From: an uncultured Steroidobacter sp.
Lineage (GTDB): Bacteria > Pseudomonadota > Gammaproteobacteria > Steroidobacterales > Steroidobacteraceae
Reading direction: 5' to 3'
Assembly (NCBI GenBank): GCA_938008435.1
Contig: CALLKK010000021.1
Coordinates: 29,769 to 93,768, forward strand
Length of the DNA stretch: 64,000 nt
A program made the translations under genes and the position numbers. Every line of letters begins with the position of its first letter. The first letter of the stretch is position 1. Shown piece after piece: positions 18,694 through 27,936 of the stretch. The notes beneath the pieces are model-generated. The model was not told the origin of the DNA. It was given only the letters and a program-made list of their open reading frames with translations, and made no database searches.

Positions 18694-19448
18694 GCGACCA
18701 TGAGCGCGAACAACTCGCCGAAGGGACGCTGCTCTCTCATCTGATGGAGTTGCGCGAGCGGCTGCTGCGCGCGGTTCTGGCGGTCGTGGTGCTGTTCATT
18801 CCTTGCGCGGTCTTTCAGAACGAGATCTTCACGTTCATCGCGCTGCCGCTCATCGAAAAGCTGCCGCAGGGCGCGCAGATCATCGCGACAAGTCCCGTTG
18901 CGCCCGTGCTCGTGCCGCTCAAGCTCGCGTTCATGGCGGCGCTCTTCATCGCCATGCCGTACGTGCTGTACCAGGCGTGGGCATTCGTTGCGCCGGGCCT
19001 TTACAAGCACGAGAAACGCTTCGCGCTGCCGCTTTTGCTCTCGAGCATCGTGCTCTTCTACGCGGGCGCCGCATTCGCGTATTTCGTCGTCTTTCCCTTG
19101 ATGTTCGGCTTCCTGACCGTGACGGCGCCGCCTGTCGTCGTGATGATGACCGACATGGGAAATTACCTGAATTTCGTGCTGCTCCTCTTCTTCGCGTTCG
19201 GCGTGGCGTTCGAAATCCCGGTTGCGACCGTGCTGCTCGCGGCGACGGGGCTCGTGCGCGTCGAAACGATGGCGAAGAATCGCAGCTACGTGCTGCTCGG
19301 CATCTTCGTCGTCGCTGCGTTCTTGACGCCGCCGGATGTGATCTCGCAATGCTTCATGGCGGTGCCGATGTACTTCCTGTACGAGTTCGGCATCATCCTC
19401 TCGCGCGTGCTGCTTCGAAATCGCGCCACTGCCAGCGAGGCGGCCTAG
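18690..19448 (+). CDS. tatC: Sec-independent translocase subunit TatC
   Basis: Six-helix receptor for twin-arginine signal peptides. 252 residues with the N-terminal LLSHLMELRERLLRAV, FMAALFIAMPYVLYQAWAF, the periplasmic F-x-YF region and FGVAFEIPV. The last gene of tatABC; its ATG overlaps the tatB stop by four bases. Confidence 0.97.
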   Translation: MSDHEREQLAEGTLLSHLMELRERLLRAVLAVVVLFIPCAVFQNEIFTFIALPLIEKLPQGAQIIATSPVAPVLVPLKLAFMAALFIAMPYVLYQAWAFVAPGLYKHEKRFALPLLLSSIVLFYAGAAFAYFVVFPLMFGFLTVTAPPVVVMMTDMGNYLNFVLLLFFAFGVAFEIPVATVLLAATGLVRVETMAKNRSYVLLGIFVVAAFLTPPDVISQCFMAVPMYFLYEFGIILSRVLLRNRATASEAA

Positions 19449-19615
19449 GGCCGCAAGCCCACCTCATGCGTAGGGCGGCGCCTGTATACATTGCGGCCGC
19501 CTTGCCCGATTCAGCACAGATGATGGAGACTCGCGTCTCGCGACGTCTTCGTACGTCCGACCTACAAGAGCACGATCGCGTCCACAGGGCGCGTTCCAGG
19601 GTGGCGAGCGCTTAG

Positions 19616-21127
19616 ATGAACACACCGGTCGCGAGCGATTCGACGCAACGTCCGCAAGCCTTCGGTCTGCCGCGCGGCATGATGACGCTCTTCTTCACGG
19701 AGATGTGGGAGCGTTTCACCTACTACGGCATGCGCGCGTTGCTGGTGCTGTTCCTTGCGGACGCAACACGCGGCGGATTCGGCCTCGACGATCGCACCGC
19801 CAACGCGATCTACGGTCTGTACATCTCGGCTTCCTACATCCTGTGTCTGCCGGGCGGCTGGATTGCCGATCGTCTGATCGGTGCGCGCCGGGCCGTTTGG
19901 TACGGCGGCATCCTCATCGCCCTCGGCAACTTGGTGCTCGCCTTCAGCGGCACGCCGAGCCTCTTTTATCTGGGTCTCATCGTCATCGTCTGCGGCGTGG
20001 GCCTGCTCAAGCCCAATGTCAGCGCGATGGTGGCCGACCTGTACCCCGAAGGCGGCGGACGACGCGACGCCGGATTCACCATCTTCTACATGGGCATCAA
20101 CCTGGGCGGATTCCTGGGGCCGATCGTCACCGGGTTCCTCGCCGTGCGCTTCGGCTGGACGGCGGCATTCGCCGCCGGCGGCATCTTGATGGCGCTCGGT
20201 CTCGCGCAGTACCGCGCCTTTCAACATCATCTCGGCACAGCGGGCACGCACATCTCGGCCGCGCGCGGCGAGAACGATCCGGCATTGCAACGACGCAATT
20301 GGTATGCGGTGGCTGCGCTCGTCGCGGCCATCGTCATCGTGTACCTGCTCGCCTTCTTCGGCATTCTCGAGGTCAATCCGCTCACGCTCGCGCGCGGCAC
20401 CGGCGGCGTGCTGATCGGCATCGCGGCGTTCTATTTCGTCTACATGTTCCTCTTCGCGGGACTCGATCTCACCGAGAAGAAGCGCATGCTCGTGATCCTG
20501 TTCTTGTTCGTCGGCTGCGCCTTGTTCTGGGCGGGCTTCGAACAGACCGGCGCTTCGCTCAATCTGTTCGCCGAGCGCTATGTCGATCGCACGATCGATG
20601 CGTTCAACTTCGAGATCCCGACGGCGTGGTTCCAGTCGCTCAACTCGATCTACATCCTGGTCTTCGCCACGCCGTTCTCGATGCTGTGGGTCGCCCTCGC
20701 CAAGCGCAATCTCGACCCGTCCGCGCCCGCCAAGTTCGGCCTTGCGCTCATCCTGCTCGGGCTCGGTTTCGTGTTCATGGTGATCGCCGCCAACATCGTC
20801 TCGCAGGGCGGACAAGCGATGCCGTATCTGCTCGCGCTCACGTACCTGCTGCATACCTACGGCGAGCTCTGCCTGAGCCCGGTGGGCTTGAGCTACGTGA
20901 CGAAGCTCGCGCCCTCGCGCTATGTGTCGCAGATGATGGGCGTGTGGTTCCTCGCAACTTCCGTCGGCAACCTTTCGGCCGGGCTCCTTGCGGGCATGTT
21001 CGAAGCGGACAACTTGAGCGCGATGCCCGGCCAGTTCATGCAATTCGTGTACTTCGCGACCGGCGCCGGCATCGTGCTGCTGCTGTTGAGCAAGCCGGTC
21101 AAGAAACTGATGGGTGACATCCAGTAA
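19616..21127 (+). CDS. POT/PTR family proton-coupled peptide transporter
   Basis: Major-facilitator uptake system for di- and tripeptides. 503 residues with both diagnostic motifs: ExxERFxYY (EMWERFTYYGMRALL) in helix 1 and the PTR2 signature FYMGINLGGFLGP in helix 5. About 14 helices are predicted. It lies 12 bp upstream of an M2 peptidase gene, which suggests that peptides are trimmed in the periplasm and imported as dipeptides. The 167-bp upstream gap contains TATACAT at about 19493, a possible -10. Confidence 0.93.
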   Translation: MNTPVASDSTQRPQAFGLPRGMMTLFFTEMWERFTYYGMRALLVLFLADATRGGFGLDDRTANAIYGLYISASYILCLPGGWIADRLIGARRAVWYGGILIALGNLVLAFSGTPSLFYLGLIVIVCGVGLLKPNVSAMVADLYPEGGGRRDAGFTIFYMGINLGGFLGPIVTGFLAVRFGWTAAFAAGGILMALGLAQYRAFQHHLGTAGTHISAARGENDPALQRRNWYAVAALVAAIVIVYLLAFFGILEVNPLTLARGTGGVLIGIAAFYFVYMFLFAGLDLTEKKRMLVILFLFVGCALFWAGFEQTGASLNLFAERYVDRTIDAFNFEIPTAWFQSLNSIYILVFATPFSMLWVALAKRNLDPSAPAKFGLALILLGLGFVFMVIAANIVSQGGQAMPYLLALTYLLHTYGELCLSPVGLSYVTKLAPSRYVSQMMGVWFLATSVGNLSAGLLAGMFEADNLSAMPGQFMQFVYFATGAGIVLLLLSKPVKKLMGDIQ

Positions 21128-21139
21128 CAGGAGAATCCG

Positions 21140-22951
21140 ATGCGACGTAGAAGCGCTCGAGTCGCGTTGTTGCTGTGCGCCGCTCTCGGCAGCGGATGCA
21201 TGCAACAGGAACGCGCGGTCACGGAACGTGAATCGCCGGAAGCCTTCGTCGCACGCGTCAATCGCGAGCTCGCCGAACAAGAGCGCGAGTTTGCGGCGGC
21301 TGCCTGGACCTATGCGACGTACATCAATTGGGACACGGAATTCCTCAACGCGCGGGCGAACGAGCGCTATCTAGAGTACTTCACGCGCACCGTCGAACAG
21401 GCGCAAGCCTTCGAGGGCAAGACGATGGATCCCGCCACGGCGCGCGCGCTCAAGCTCTTGAAGCTCGGTGTCGCGGCGCCGGCCCCTAAAGATCCGCAGA
21501 AGCGTGCGGAATTGGCGGCCGTCACCTCCAAGCTCGAAGGCATGTACGGCGCAGCGAAGTACTGCCCACAAGGTCCCGATTCGTGCAAAGACCAAACCGA
21601 GCTGACGCAGATCCTGGCCGAGAGCCGTGATTACGATACGTTGCTCGATGCCTGGACCGGCTGGCATTCGACTGCACGGCCGATGCGGCCCGAGTACGTG
21701 AAATTCGTCGAGCTTGCGAACGAAGGCGCACGCGAGCTCGGCTTTGCCGATCTCGGCGTGATGTGGCGCTCGCAGTACGACATGTCGCCCGAGGAGTTCA
21801 CGCAGGAGACGGCGCGGCTCTGGGATCAGGTCAAACCGCTCTACAGCGCGCTGCATTGTTACGTGCGCGACAAGCTGCAGAACGTCTACGGCAAAGCGCG
21901 CGTGCCCGACAACAAGCCGATCCCAGCGCATCTGCTCGGCAATATGTGGGCGCAACAATGGAGCGAGATCTATCCGCTCGTCGAGCCATATCCGGGCGTG
22001 CTCGACCTCGATGTCACCGCGGCGCTCAAGAAGCAGAACTACGACGCCGTGCGGATCACGCGCTCCGCCGAGAGCTTCTACGTTTCGCTCGGCTTCCCCA
22101 AGTTGCCCGACAGCTTCTGGGAACGCTCCATGCTGGTGAAGCCGCGCGATCGCGACGTGCAATGCCACGCGAGCGCCTGGCACATGGACGGCGGCGAAGA
22201 CGTGCGCATCAAGCAATGCATCGAGCCGACGCAGGACGAGCTCATGACCGTCTACCACGAGCTCGGGCACGTCTATTACTACCTCATGTACAAAGACCAG
22301 CCGCACCTATTCCGCGGCGGCGCGCACGACGGCTTTCACGAGGCGATCGGCGATACCGTCAATCTCTCGATGACGCCGGCGTACCTGCATCGGATCGGCC
22401 TCATCGGCCCGGTCAAACCGAGCCGCGAGGCGACGATCAATCAGCAGATGAAGCTCGCGCTCGACAAGATCGCCTTCCTGCCGTTCGGCAAGCTCATCGA
22501 TGAATGGCGCTGGCAGGTGTTCTCGGGTGAAGTTAAGCCCGAGCGCTACAACGCCGCGTGGTGGGAGCTTCGCGAGAAGTATCAAGGCGTCGCGGCGCCC
22601 GTGCCGCGCAGCGAAGAGGACTTCGATCCCGGCGCGAAGTACCACATTCCGGCGAACACGCCGTACACGCGCTACTTCTTGTCGTACATTCTGCAGTTCC
22701 AGTTCCACCGCGCGTTGTGCGAAGCGGCCGGTCATCAAGGGCCGCTGCACGAGTGCTCGGTGTTCGGCAATGCCGAGGCCGGCCGGCGTTTCCGCGAGAT
22801 GCTGGCGGCGGGCCAGAGCCAGCCGTGGCAGGACACGCTGGAGAAGCTCACCGGCACGCGCACGATGGACGCTTCGGCGATCCTCGATTACTTCGCGCCG
22901 CTCACGAGCTGGCTGGAAGAACAGAACAAGGGCAAGGCGTGCGGCTGGTAG
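21140..22951 (+). CDS. M2 family metallopeptidase (ACE-like peptidyl-dipeptidase)
   Basis: Zinc peptidyl-dipeptidase that releases C-terminal dipeptides. 603 residues with N-terminal export signal; LGSGC at residues about 14-18 could be a loose lipobox. The zinc motif is H373-ELG-H377, with the third ligand in the EAIGD segment about 24 residues later (FHEAIGDTVNLS). Further ACE-like features are QPHLFRGGAHDGFHEAIGD (in order) and QFQFHRALCEAAG near the C-terminus. Between a dipeptide transporter and an OPT transporter, so probably part of periplasmic peptide use. Confidence 0.94.
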   Translation: MRRRSARVALLLCAALGSGCMQQERAVTERESPEAFVARVNRELAEQEREFAAAAWTYATYINWDTEFLNARANERYLEYFTRTVEQAQAFEGKTMDPATARALKLLKLGVAAPAPKDPQKRAELAAVTSKLEGMYGAAKYCPQGPDSCKDQTELTQILAESRDYDTLLDAWTGWHSTARPMRPEYVKFVELANEGARELGFADLGVMWRSQYDMSPEEFTQETARLWDQVKPLYSALHCYVRDKLQNVYGKARVPDNKPIPAHLLGNMWAQQWSEIYPLVEPYPGVLDLDVTAALKKQNYDAVRITRSAESFYVSLGFPKLPDSFWERSMLVKPRDRDVQCHASAWHMDGGEDVRIKQCIEPTQDELMTVYHELGHVYYYLMYKDQPHLFRGGAHDGFHEAIGDTVNLSMTPAYLHRIGLIGPVKPSREATINQQMKLALDKIAFLPFGKLIDEWRWQVFSGEVKPERYNAAWWELREKYQGVAAPVPRSEEDFDPGAKYHIPANTPYTRYFLSYILQFQFHRALCEAAGHQGPLHECSVFGNAEAGRRFREMLAAGQSQPWQDTLEKLTGTRTMDASAILDYFAPLTSWLEEQNKGKACGW

Positions 22952-23029
22952 CCGCACGCGCGCTCGACGAGCACGAGCTCGGGTAACAACCAGTAACAAC
23001 AAACGGGTCGCTCGACTACGGGAACACGT

Positions 23030-24964
23030 ATGTCCACACCGCAACCTCCGCAGCTCTCGCTGCGCGCCGTCATCCTCGCCATCGTTCTGGCAACCGTGCT
23101 GGCCGCCGCCAACACCTATCTCGGGTTGTTCGCGGGTTTGACGATCGCAACGGCAATTCCGGCGGCCGTCCTTTCCATGGGCGTGCTGCGGCTCTTCGGT
23201 GGCGGACACATTCTCGAGAACAACATCGTGCAGACCGGTGCGTCGGCCGGCTCCTCCATCGCCGCCGGTGTGATCTTCACGATTCCGGCGCTCGTCATTC
23301 TCGATTACTGGGATAGCTTCAAGTACTCGTGGGTGTTGGCGATCGCGGGTCTCGGCGGTTTGCTCGGCGTGTTGTTCTCCGTGCCGCTGCGCCGCTCGAT
23401 GATCGTCGAGAATCCGCTGCCGTTCCCGGAAGGCAAGGCCGCCGCCGAAGTGCTGAAGGCAGGCGAGAATCCCGGTCCGGGATTGAAGATTCTCGGCATG
23501 TCCGCCGGCATCGGCGGCTTGGTCAAGCTCGCCGCCGAAAGCGGTCTGCGCCTGATTCCCGACAATGCCGCAGGCGCGAGCTTCTTCGGCAAATATCTCG
23601 GCTACATGGGAACGGGCTTGTCGCCGGCGTTGCTCGGCGTCGGCTATATCGTCGGACTCAACATCGGCATCGTCGTCGTCTCCGGCAGCATCTTCGCCTA
23701 CAACGTCGCGATTCCGTTCTATCACGCCTTCATGCTCGACACCGATCCTGAAGTCGCAGCCAAGGTCGTCGGCGCGACGGCGGCGGAAGCGGCAGCCATC
23801 ATTCGCGGCGATCGCATTCGCTATATCGGCGTCGGCACGATGTTGATCGGCGGCATCTGGACGCTGTTCTCGCTGCGCAACTCGCTGCTCGCGGGCATCA
23901 AGAGCGGTATCGCCGCCGCTCGCAAGGGCACCGGTGCCGTGGTGGCGGATACCGAGCGCGATCTGCCGATGAAATGGATGTTGATCTCGCTCGTGCTGTT
24001 CGTGTTGCCGCTGTTCGGCTTGTATCAGGCCATCGTGCAGAGCTGGGCGGTGAGCCTGCCGATGACGATCATCATGATCGTGGCCGGCTTTCTGTTCGTG
24101 TCGGTGTCCGCTTATCTCGCCGGTTTGGTCGGCTCGTCGAACAATCCGGTGTCGGGCATCACCATTGCGACGATTCTGTTCGCATCGTTCGTCCTGATGC
24201 TGCTCTTGGGCCGGGACTCGCAGATCGGCGCCGTCGCGGCCATCATGATCGGTGCGGTGGTTTGCTGCGCAGCTGCGGTAGGCGGCGACAACCTGCAGGA
24301 TCTCAAGGCCGGCTACATCGTCGGCGCCACGCCCTGGAAACAGCAGCTGATGCTCGGCATCGGCGCATTCTCCTGCGCTCTCGTCATGGCGCCGGTGCTC
24401 AATCTGCTCGCCGAGGCATACGGCATCGGCGATCCGACGCGTCCAGGCTCCTTGCAAGCGCCGCAGGCCACGTTGATGGCCTCGGTTGCGAAAGGCTTGT
24501 TCGGCGGCAAGCTGCCGTGGGACATGATCGGTGCGGGTGCCGTGGTCGGCGCGATCGTGATTGCGATCGACAGCTGGCTGAAAGCGCGCAATTCGAGCTT
24601 CCGCGTGCCGGTGCTCGCGGCTGCGATCGGCATCTATCTGCCGCTCGAGCTGATGGTGCCGATCTTCTTGGGCGGCTTACTCGCGCATTTCGTCGAGCGG
24701 CGTCACGGCATCGTCGGCACGCAGGACGATACGGTGCGCGATCGCGTGCATCGGCCGGGCATTCTGTTCTCCGCGGGCTTGATCACCGGCGAAGCGCTGA
24801 TGGGTATCGCGATTGCGCTAGCTATCGTGCTCAGCAAACGTGCCGATGTCCTCGCGCTGCCCGAAGCGTTCCACTTCGGTCAGGGCGTCGGGCTCATCGT
24901 GCTCGCGATCGTCGGCTACTGGCTCTATCGCGTCGGACAACGCGGGGCGTCGCAGCCGGTTTGA
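23030..24964 (+). CDS. OPT family oligopeptide transporter
   Basis: A 644-residue polytopic transporter of the oligopeptide transporter family; bacterial members move peptides or metal-chelate compounds, and substrate cannot be told from sequence. Features include the N-terminal RAVILAIVLATVLAAANTYLGL block, GGGHILENNIVQTGASAGSS read in two parts, and PVSGITIATIL. It follows the M2 peptidase by 78 bp on the same strand. Confidence 0.92.
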   Translation: MSTPQPPQLSLRAVILAIVLATVLAAANTYLGLFAGLTIATAIPAAVLSMGVLRLFGGGHILENNIVQTGASAGSSIAAGVIFTIPALVILDYWDSFKYSWVLAIAGLGGLLGVLFSVPLRRSMIVENPLPFPEGKAAAEVLKAGENPGPGLKILGMSAGIGGLVKLAAESGLRLIPDNAAGASFFGKYLGYMGTGLSPALLGVGYIVGLNIGIVVVSGSIFAYNVAIPFYHAFMLDTDPEVAAKVVGATAAEAAAIIRGDRIRYIGVGTMLIGGIWTLFSLRNSLLAGIKSGIAAARKGTGAVVADTERDLPMKWMLISLVLFVLPLFGLYQAIVQSWAVSLPMTIIMIVAGFLFVSVSAYLAGLVGSSNNPVSGITIATILFASFVLMLLLGRDSQIGAVAAIMIGAVVCCAAAVGGDNLQDLKAGYIVGATPWKQQLMLGIGAFSCALVMAPVLNLLAEAYGIGDPTRPGSLQAPQATLMASVAKGLFGGKLPWDMIGAGAVVGAIVIAIDSWLKARNSSFRVPVLAAAIGIYLPLELMVPIFLGGLLAHFVERRHGIVGTQDDTVRDRVHRPGILFSAGLITGEALMGIAIALAIVLSKRADVLALPEAFHFGQGVGLIVLAIVGYWLYRVGQRGASQPV

Positions 24965-24973
24965 TCGGCACCG

Positions 24974-25345
24974 TCAGCGTAGCCGTATTACTTCGATCTT
25001 GCCCTTGTCGTTGAGCAGCCCTGAGGCTGCCCACGACACGAGGCTGACGATGAGTGCTGCGCCGATGGCGGTCCAGAAGCCGCTGATCGAAAATCCAGGC
25101 AGCATCAACGCGACGAGCCCGAGCATGCCGGCATTGATGACCAGCAAGAACAAGCCGAGCGTGATCAGCGTCAGGGGAAGGGTCAGGATGACCGCGATGG
25201 GACGGACGATGGCGTTGACGATGCCGAGCAGCACCGCGGCGGCCAGCAACGTCACCGCGCTGTCGAATACGAGGCCCGAGAAAATCCTTGCGGCGAGCCA
25301 CAGGCCCAATGCTGCAATCGCAGCGCGCAGAAAGAACGCCGTCAT
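24974..25345 (-). CDS. phage holin family 4-like membrane protein
   Basis: A 123-residue protein with about four helices and the NAIVRPIAVILTLPLTLITLG-type core (positions about 44-64) of the Pfam phage-holin-4 superfamily. Such proteins are usually chromosomal membrane proteins of unknown function, not real phage holins. It is convergent with the OPT gene (9 bp gap) and is the last gene of a minus-strand run. No phage genes are nearby. Confidence 0.85.
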   Translation of the reverse strand: MTAFFLRAAIAALGLWLAARIFSGLVFDSAVTLLAAAVLLGIVNAIVRPIAVILTLPLTLITLGLFLLVINAGMLGLVALMLPGFSISGFWTAIGAALIVSLVSWAASGLLNDKGKIEVIRLR

Positions 25346-25479
25346 GCGCGAGCTCCTCTGGGATCGATGCGATCCACGTTCAGCGACATGTTATTGAAAC
25401 GCCCATCCGCGGCAAACATGGGGCCCGGCGCGTGAATTGCAACGTTGGCGCGGATCAGAGGAGTGCGCCGCTCGACGGC

Positions 25480-26511
25480 TCAAAGATCCGACGAATCGCC
25501 GTGCCGCTCGCGATCCTGCTGCATGCGTCGCTCGGCGAGGATCAGCAGCTCTTTCGCGGAGAGTCCATCGGCAGGAAAGCTCGCGACACCGACACTGACA
25601 TTGGCACGTAGCAGCCGATTGGCAATTGAGACGGTGCCGGCATACACGTTGTTGCGGATACGCTGAGCGATCGCGGCGCCGATGTCGGGCGAGGCCTGCA
25701 GACAGAGCACGACGAACTCATCGCCGCCCAAGCGGGCGACGACATCCGAGCCGCGTACCGAGCGCGCAATCGCCGACGCCACGGCGTTCAACATCATGTT
25801 GCCGGCGTCGTGGCCGAGCGTTTCGTTGACGCGCGCCAGGTTGTCGACGTCGACGATCAGGATCGAATAGCTGCGACCGAATCGTTCGGCCTTGCGATGT
25901 TCCTGCTGCAGCACGTGCTCGAACGTGCGCAGATTCATGAGCCCCGTGAGCGCGTCCGAAACGGCCAGCGCACGAATGCGTTGCGTGGCCTCTTGCACGC
26001 TCTCGGTCAACGTCGCGAGGATCAGGCCGAGCGCCGCACCAGGTGCCAGCAGGCTCAGCAAGCGCATGCCGAACTCGGTGCTCCTGATGTCGAGCTGCGG
26101 TGTGACGGCCCCGAGCATTAGCACCAGTACTGCGAGCACGAGCGTTCCGATCATGACGACCCCAGCGCGAGTGAACGCAATACCGAGCGCCGCGAGCGGT
26201 ACGACATCGAGCGCGAGCAATGCGCTGTGTGCGGCGCCGCTGGCCAATGCCAGCAGATTGATCATCGCGGTCATCGCCGCGATTTCGATGGCATGCGGCG
26301 CATGCGCGCGGCGACGCAATGCCGGCACCACGCGCACGAGAAGCAGCACGATCGCGGAGGTGGCGAGCGCACCGGCCGCAAGCAGCGGCCGCTCGACGAG
26401 ATTCGGCGCAAAGGCAAACTGCAGGACGCCGATCGACAGCACGACCAAGTGCAGACCGAGCAACGCACGCGTTGCCGTCGACGGTACTGCTGTCACTGAA
26501 GGGCCCGACAT
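25480..26511 (-). CDS. membrane diguanylate cyclase (GGDEF)
   Basis: Synthesises c-di-GMP from two GTP. 343 residues: about five or six N-terminal helices (residues 15-165), then a GGDEF domain with intact GGDEF at 262-266 and an inhibitory I-site R253-GS-D256 five residues before it, so product feedback is likely. The helix region has no recognised sensor name. It follows the S41 protease gene by 68 bp on the same strand and lies near a degenerate GGDEF-EAL gene, suggesting a local c-di-GMP module. Confidence 0.92.
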   Translation of the reverse strand: MSGPSVTAVPSTATRALLGLHLVVLSIGVLQFAFAPNLVERPLLAAGALATSAIVLLLVRVVPALRRRAHAPHAIEIAAMTAMINLLALASGAAHSALLALDVVPLAALGIAFTRAGVVMIGTLVLAVLVLMLGAVTPQLDIRSTEFGMRLLSLLAPGAALGLILATLTESVQEATQRIRALAVSDALTGLMNLRTFEHVLQQEHRKAERFGRSYSILIVDVDNLARVNETLGHDAGNMMLNAVASAIARSVRGSDVVARLGGDEFVVLCLQASPDIGAAIAQRIRNNVYAGTVSIANRLLRANVSVGVASFPADGLSAKELLILAERRMQQDRERHGDSSDL

Positions 26512-26579
26512 GACGCTTGCAGTGTGCAGTCAGCGTGCGCTCACCAGAAGTCGGCGCGTAAGCACGGAGCCGACGCCGC

Positions 26580-27836
26580 TCAGTGCAAGCGGGATTGCTG
26601 TACGGCCGCGCCGGCGAGCACGTCCAGCGCGACACGCAGCTCGTAATCGTGCGCCAGGCTGCCGTACAAGGCGCTCTCGGCGCCATGCGCGGCTTCGAGC
26701 TCTTCCGTCGCGATGGTACGGTCGGGGACGATGCCCTTGTTGTGAATCGACTCGCCGGATGGCGTGAAATAGCGCGAGGTCGTGAGCTTGAGCGCCTGCC
26801 CGTTCGACAACGGCATGATGGTTTGCACCGAGCCTTTGCCGTAGGTTTTCTGTCCGACCAGCGTGGCGCGCCGATGATCGCGCAGCGCACCGGCTACGAT
26901 CTCGGAAGCGGATGCCGAGCCTGCGTTCACCAGAACGACGATGGGCGCACCCGCCATGACGTCGCCGGGCGCCGCCTCCATGGCGAATTCCGCATCGGCC
27001 GCGCGGCCGACGGCGCTCACGATGAGCCCTTCATCGAGGAAGAGATCGGCGACGCCGACCGCCGCTTCGAGCACGCCGCCCGGATTGTTGCGCAGATCGA
27101 GCACGAGCCCATCGAGCGTGCCAGCTTCCTTGCGCAGCGATTCGATCGCACGTTCGACGGCGCGCGGCGTGCGTTCGCTGAACTGCGAGATGCGCACATA
27201 ACCGACGCGCCCCGGCAGCAGCGCCTTGCGCACGCTTTGCACCTGCACGCTTTCGCGCTTGAGATGAAATTCGAGCGGCTCGGCCACGCCGTCGCGCTCG
27301 ATCTCGAGCGTCACGGACGTGCCTACAACACCGCGCATTCGATCGATCGCATCGTCGAGCCGCTCGGGATCGACCGGCACGCGATCGATGGCGAGGATCC
27401 GATCGCCGGCTTTGATGCCGGCGCGCTCGGCCGGCGTACCTTCGATCGGCGTCACGACGCGTACGCTGCCGCGTTGGAGCGTGACTTCGATGCCGACGCC
27501 CGAATACTCTCCAGAGGTGCTGATGCGCACCTCGTCGAACTGCGCGCGATCCAGATATGCCGAATGCGGATCGAGATCGCTCAACATGCCGCGGATGGCG
27601 GCCTCGATGAGCTTCTGCTGGGAGACTTCATCGACGTACTCCGCGCGAATGCGCTCGAGCACTTCGGCAAACAGCTCTGCGTCCTCGAAAGGCAGTGCAG
27701 TTGCCGTTTTCGCATTCGCACGCTCGGGCGCCGTGCGTTCCGCTTTGACTGCCGGACCGACGGAGACGCCAAAGCCGAGCAGCATGCCTGCGGCAAGCGC
27801 CACGACGGAGCGGAACGAGGCTGACATTCGGGGCAT
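26580..27836 (-). CDS. S41 family carboxyl-terminal processing peptidase (CtpA/Prc-like)
   Basis: Periplasmic serine protease, 418 residues. Signal peptide, then a PDZ domain (YSGVGIEVTLQRGSVRV ... GIKAGDRILAID) and an S41 catalytic core. The Ser/Lys dyad motifs are visible: NAGSASASEIVAGAL (catalytic Ser in the SAS segment) and GQKTYGKGSVQ (catalytic Lys). ATG at 27836 is used; a TTG two codons upstream and an ATG three codons downstream are alternatives. In many gammaproteobacteria such a protease follows envC directly; here a GGDEF-EAL gene lies between them. Confidence 0.93.
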   Translation of the reverse strand: MPRMSASFRSVVALAAGMLLGFGVSVGPAVKAERTAPERANAKTATALPFEDAELFAEVLERIRAEYVDEVSQQKLIEAAIRGMLSDLDPHSAYLDRAQFDEVRISTSGEYSGVGIEVTLQRGSVRVVTPIEGTPAERAGIKAGDRILAIDRVPVDPERLDDAIDRMRGVVGTSVTLEIERDGVAEPLEFHLKRESVQVQSVRKALLPGRVGYVRISQFSERTPRAVERAIESLRKEAGTLDGLVLDLRNNPGGVLEAAVGVADLFLDEGLIVSAVGRAADAEFAMEAAPGDVMAGAPIVVLVNAGSASASEIVAGALRDHRRATLVGQKTYGKGSVQTIMPLSNGQALKLTTSRYFTPSGESIHNKGIVPDRTIATEELEAAHGAESALYGSLAHDYELRVALDVLAGAAVQQSRLH

Positions 27837-27936
27837 GGGCAATGAAGACCAATGAATGCTGCCTGCTCAGAATAGAGCAGTCCCCGGGTGCATCCAATGC
27901 GGCGACGGCTGCAGAAAAACTCTGACGAGAACTACG

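Noticed and set aside
22307..24457. A 716-codon minus-strand frame opposite the M2 and OPT genes
   Set aside because: Antisense shadow; charged low-complexity sequence without motifs.
24974..25345. Prophage lysis gene
   Set aside because: Although holin-family by name, there are no phage genes around it and the family is mostly chromosomal.
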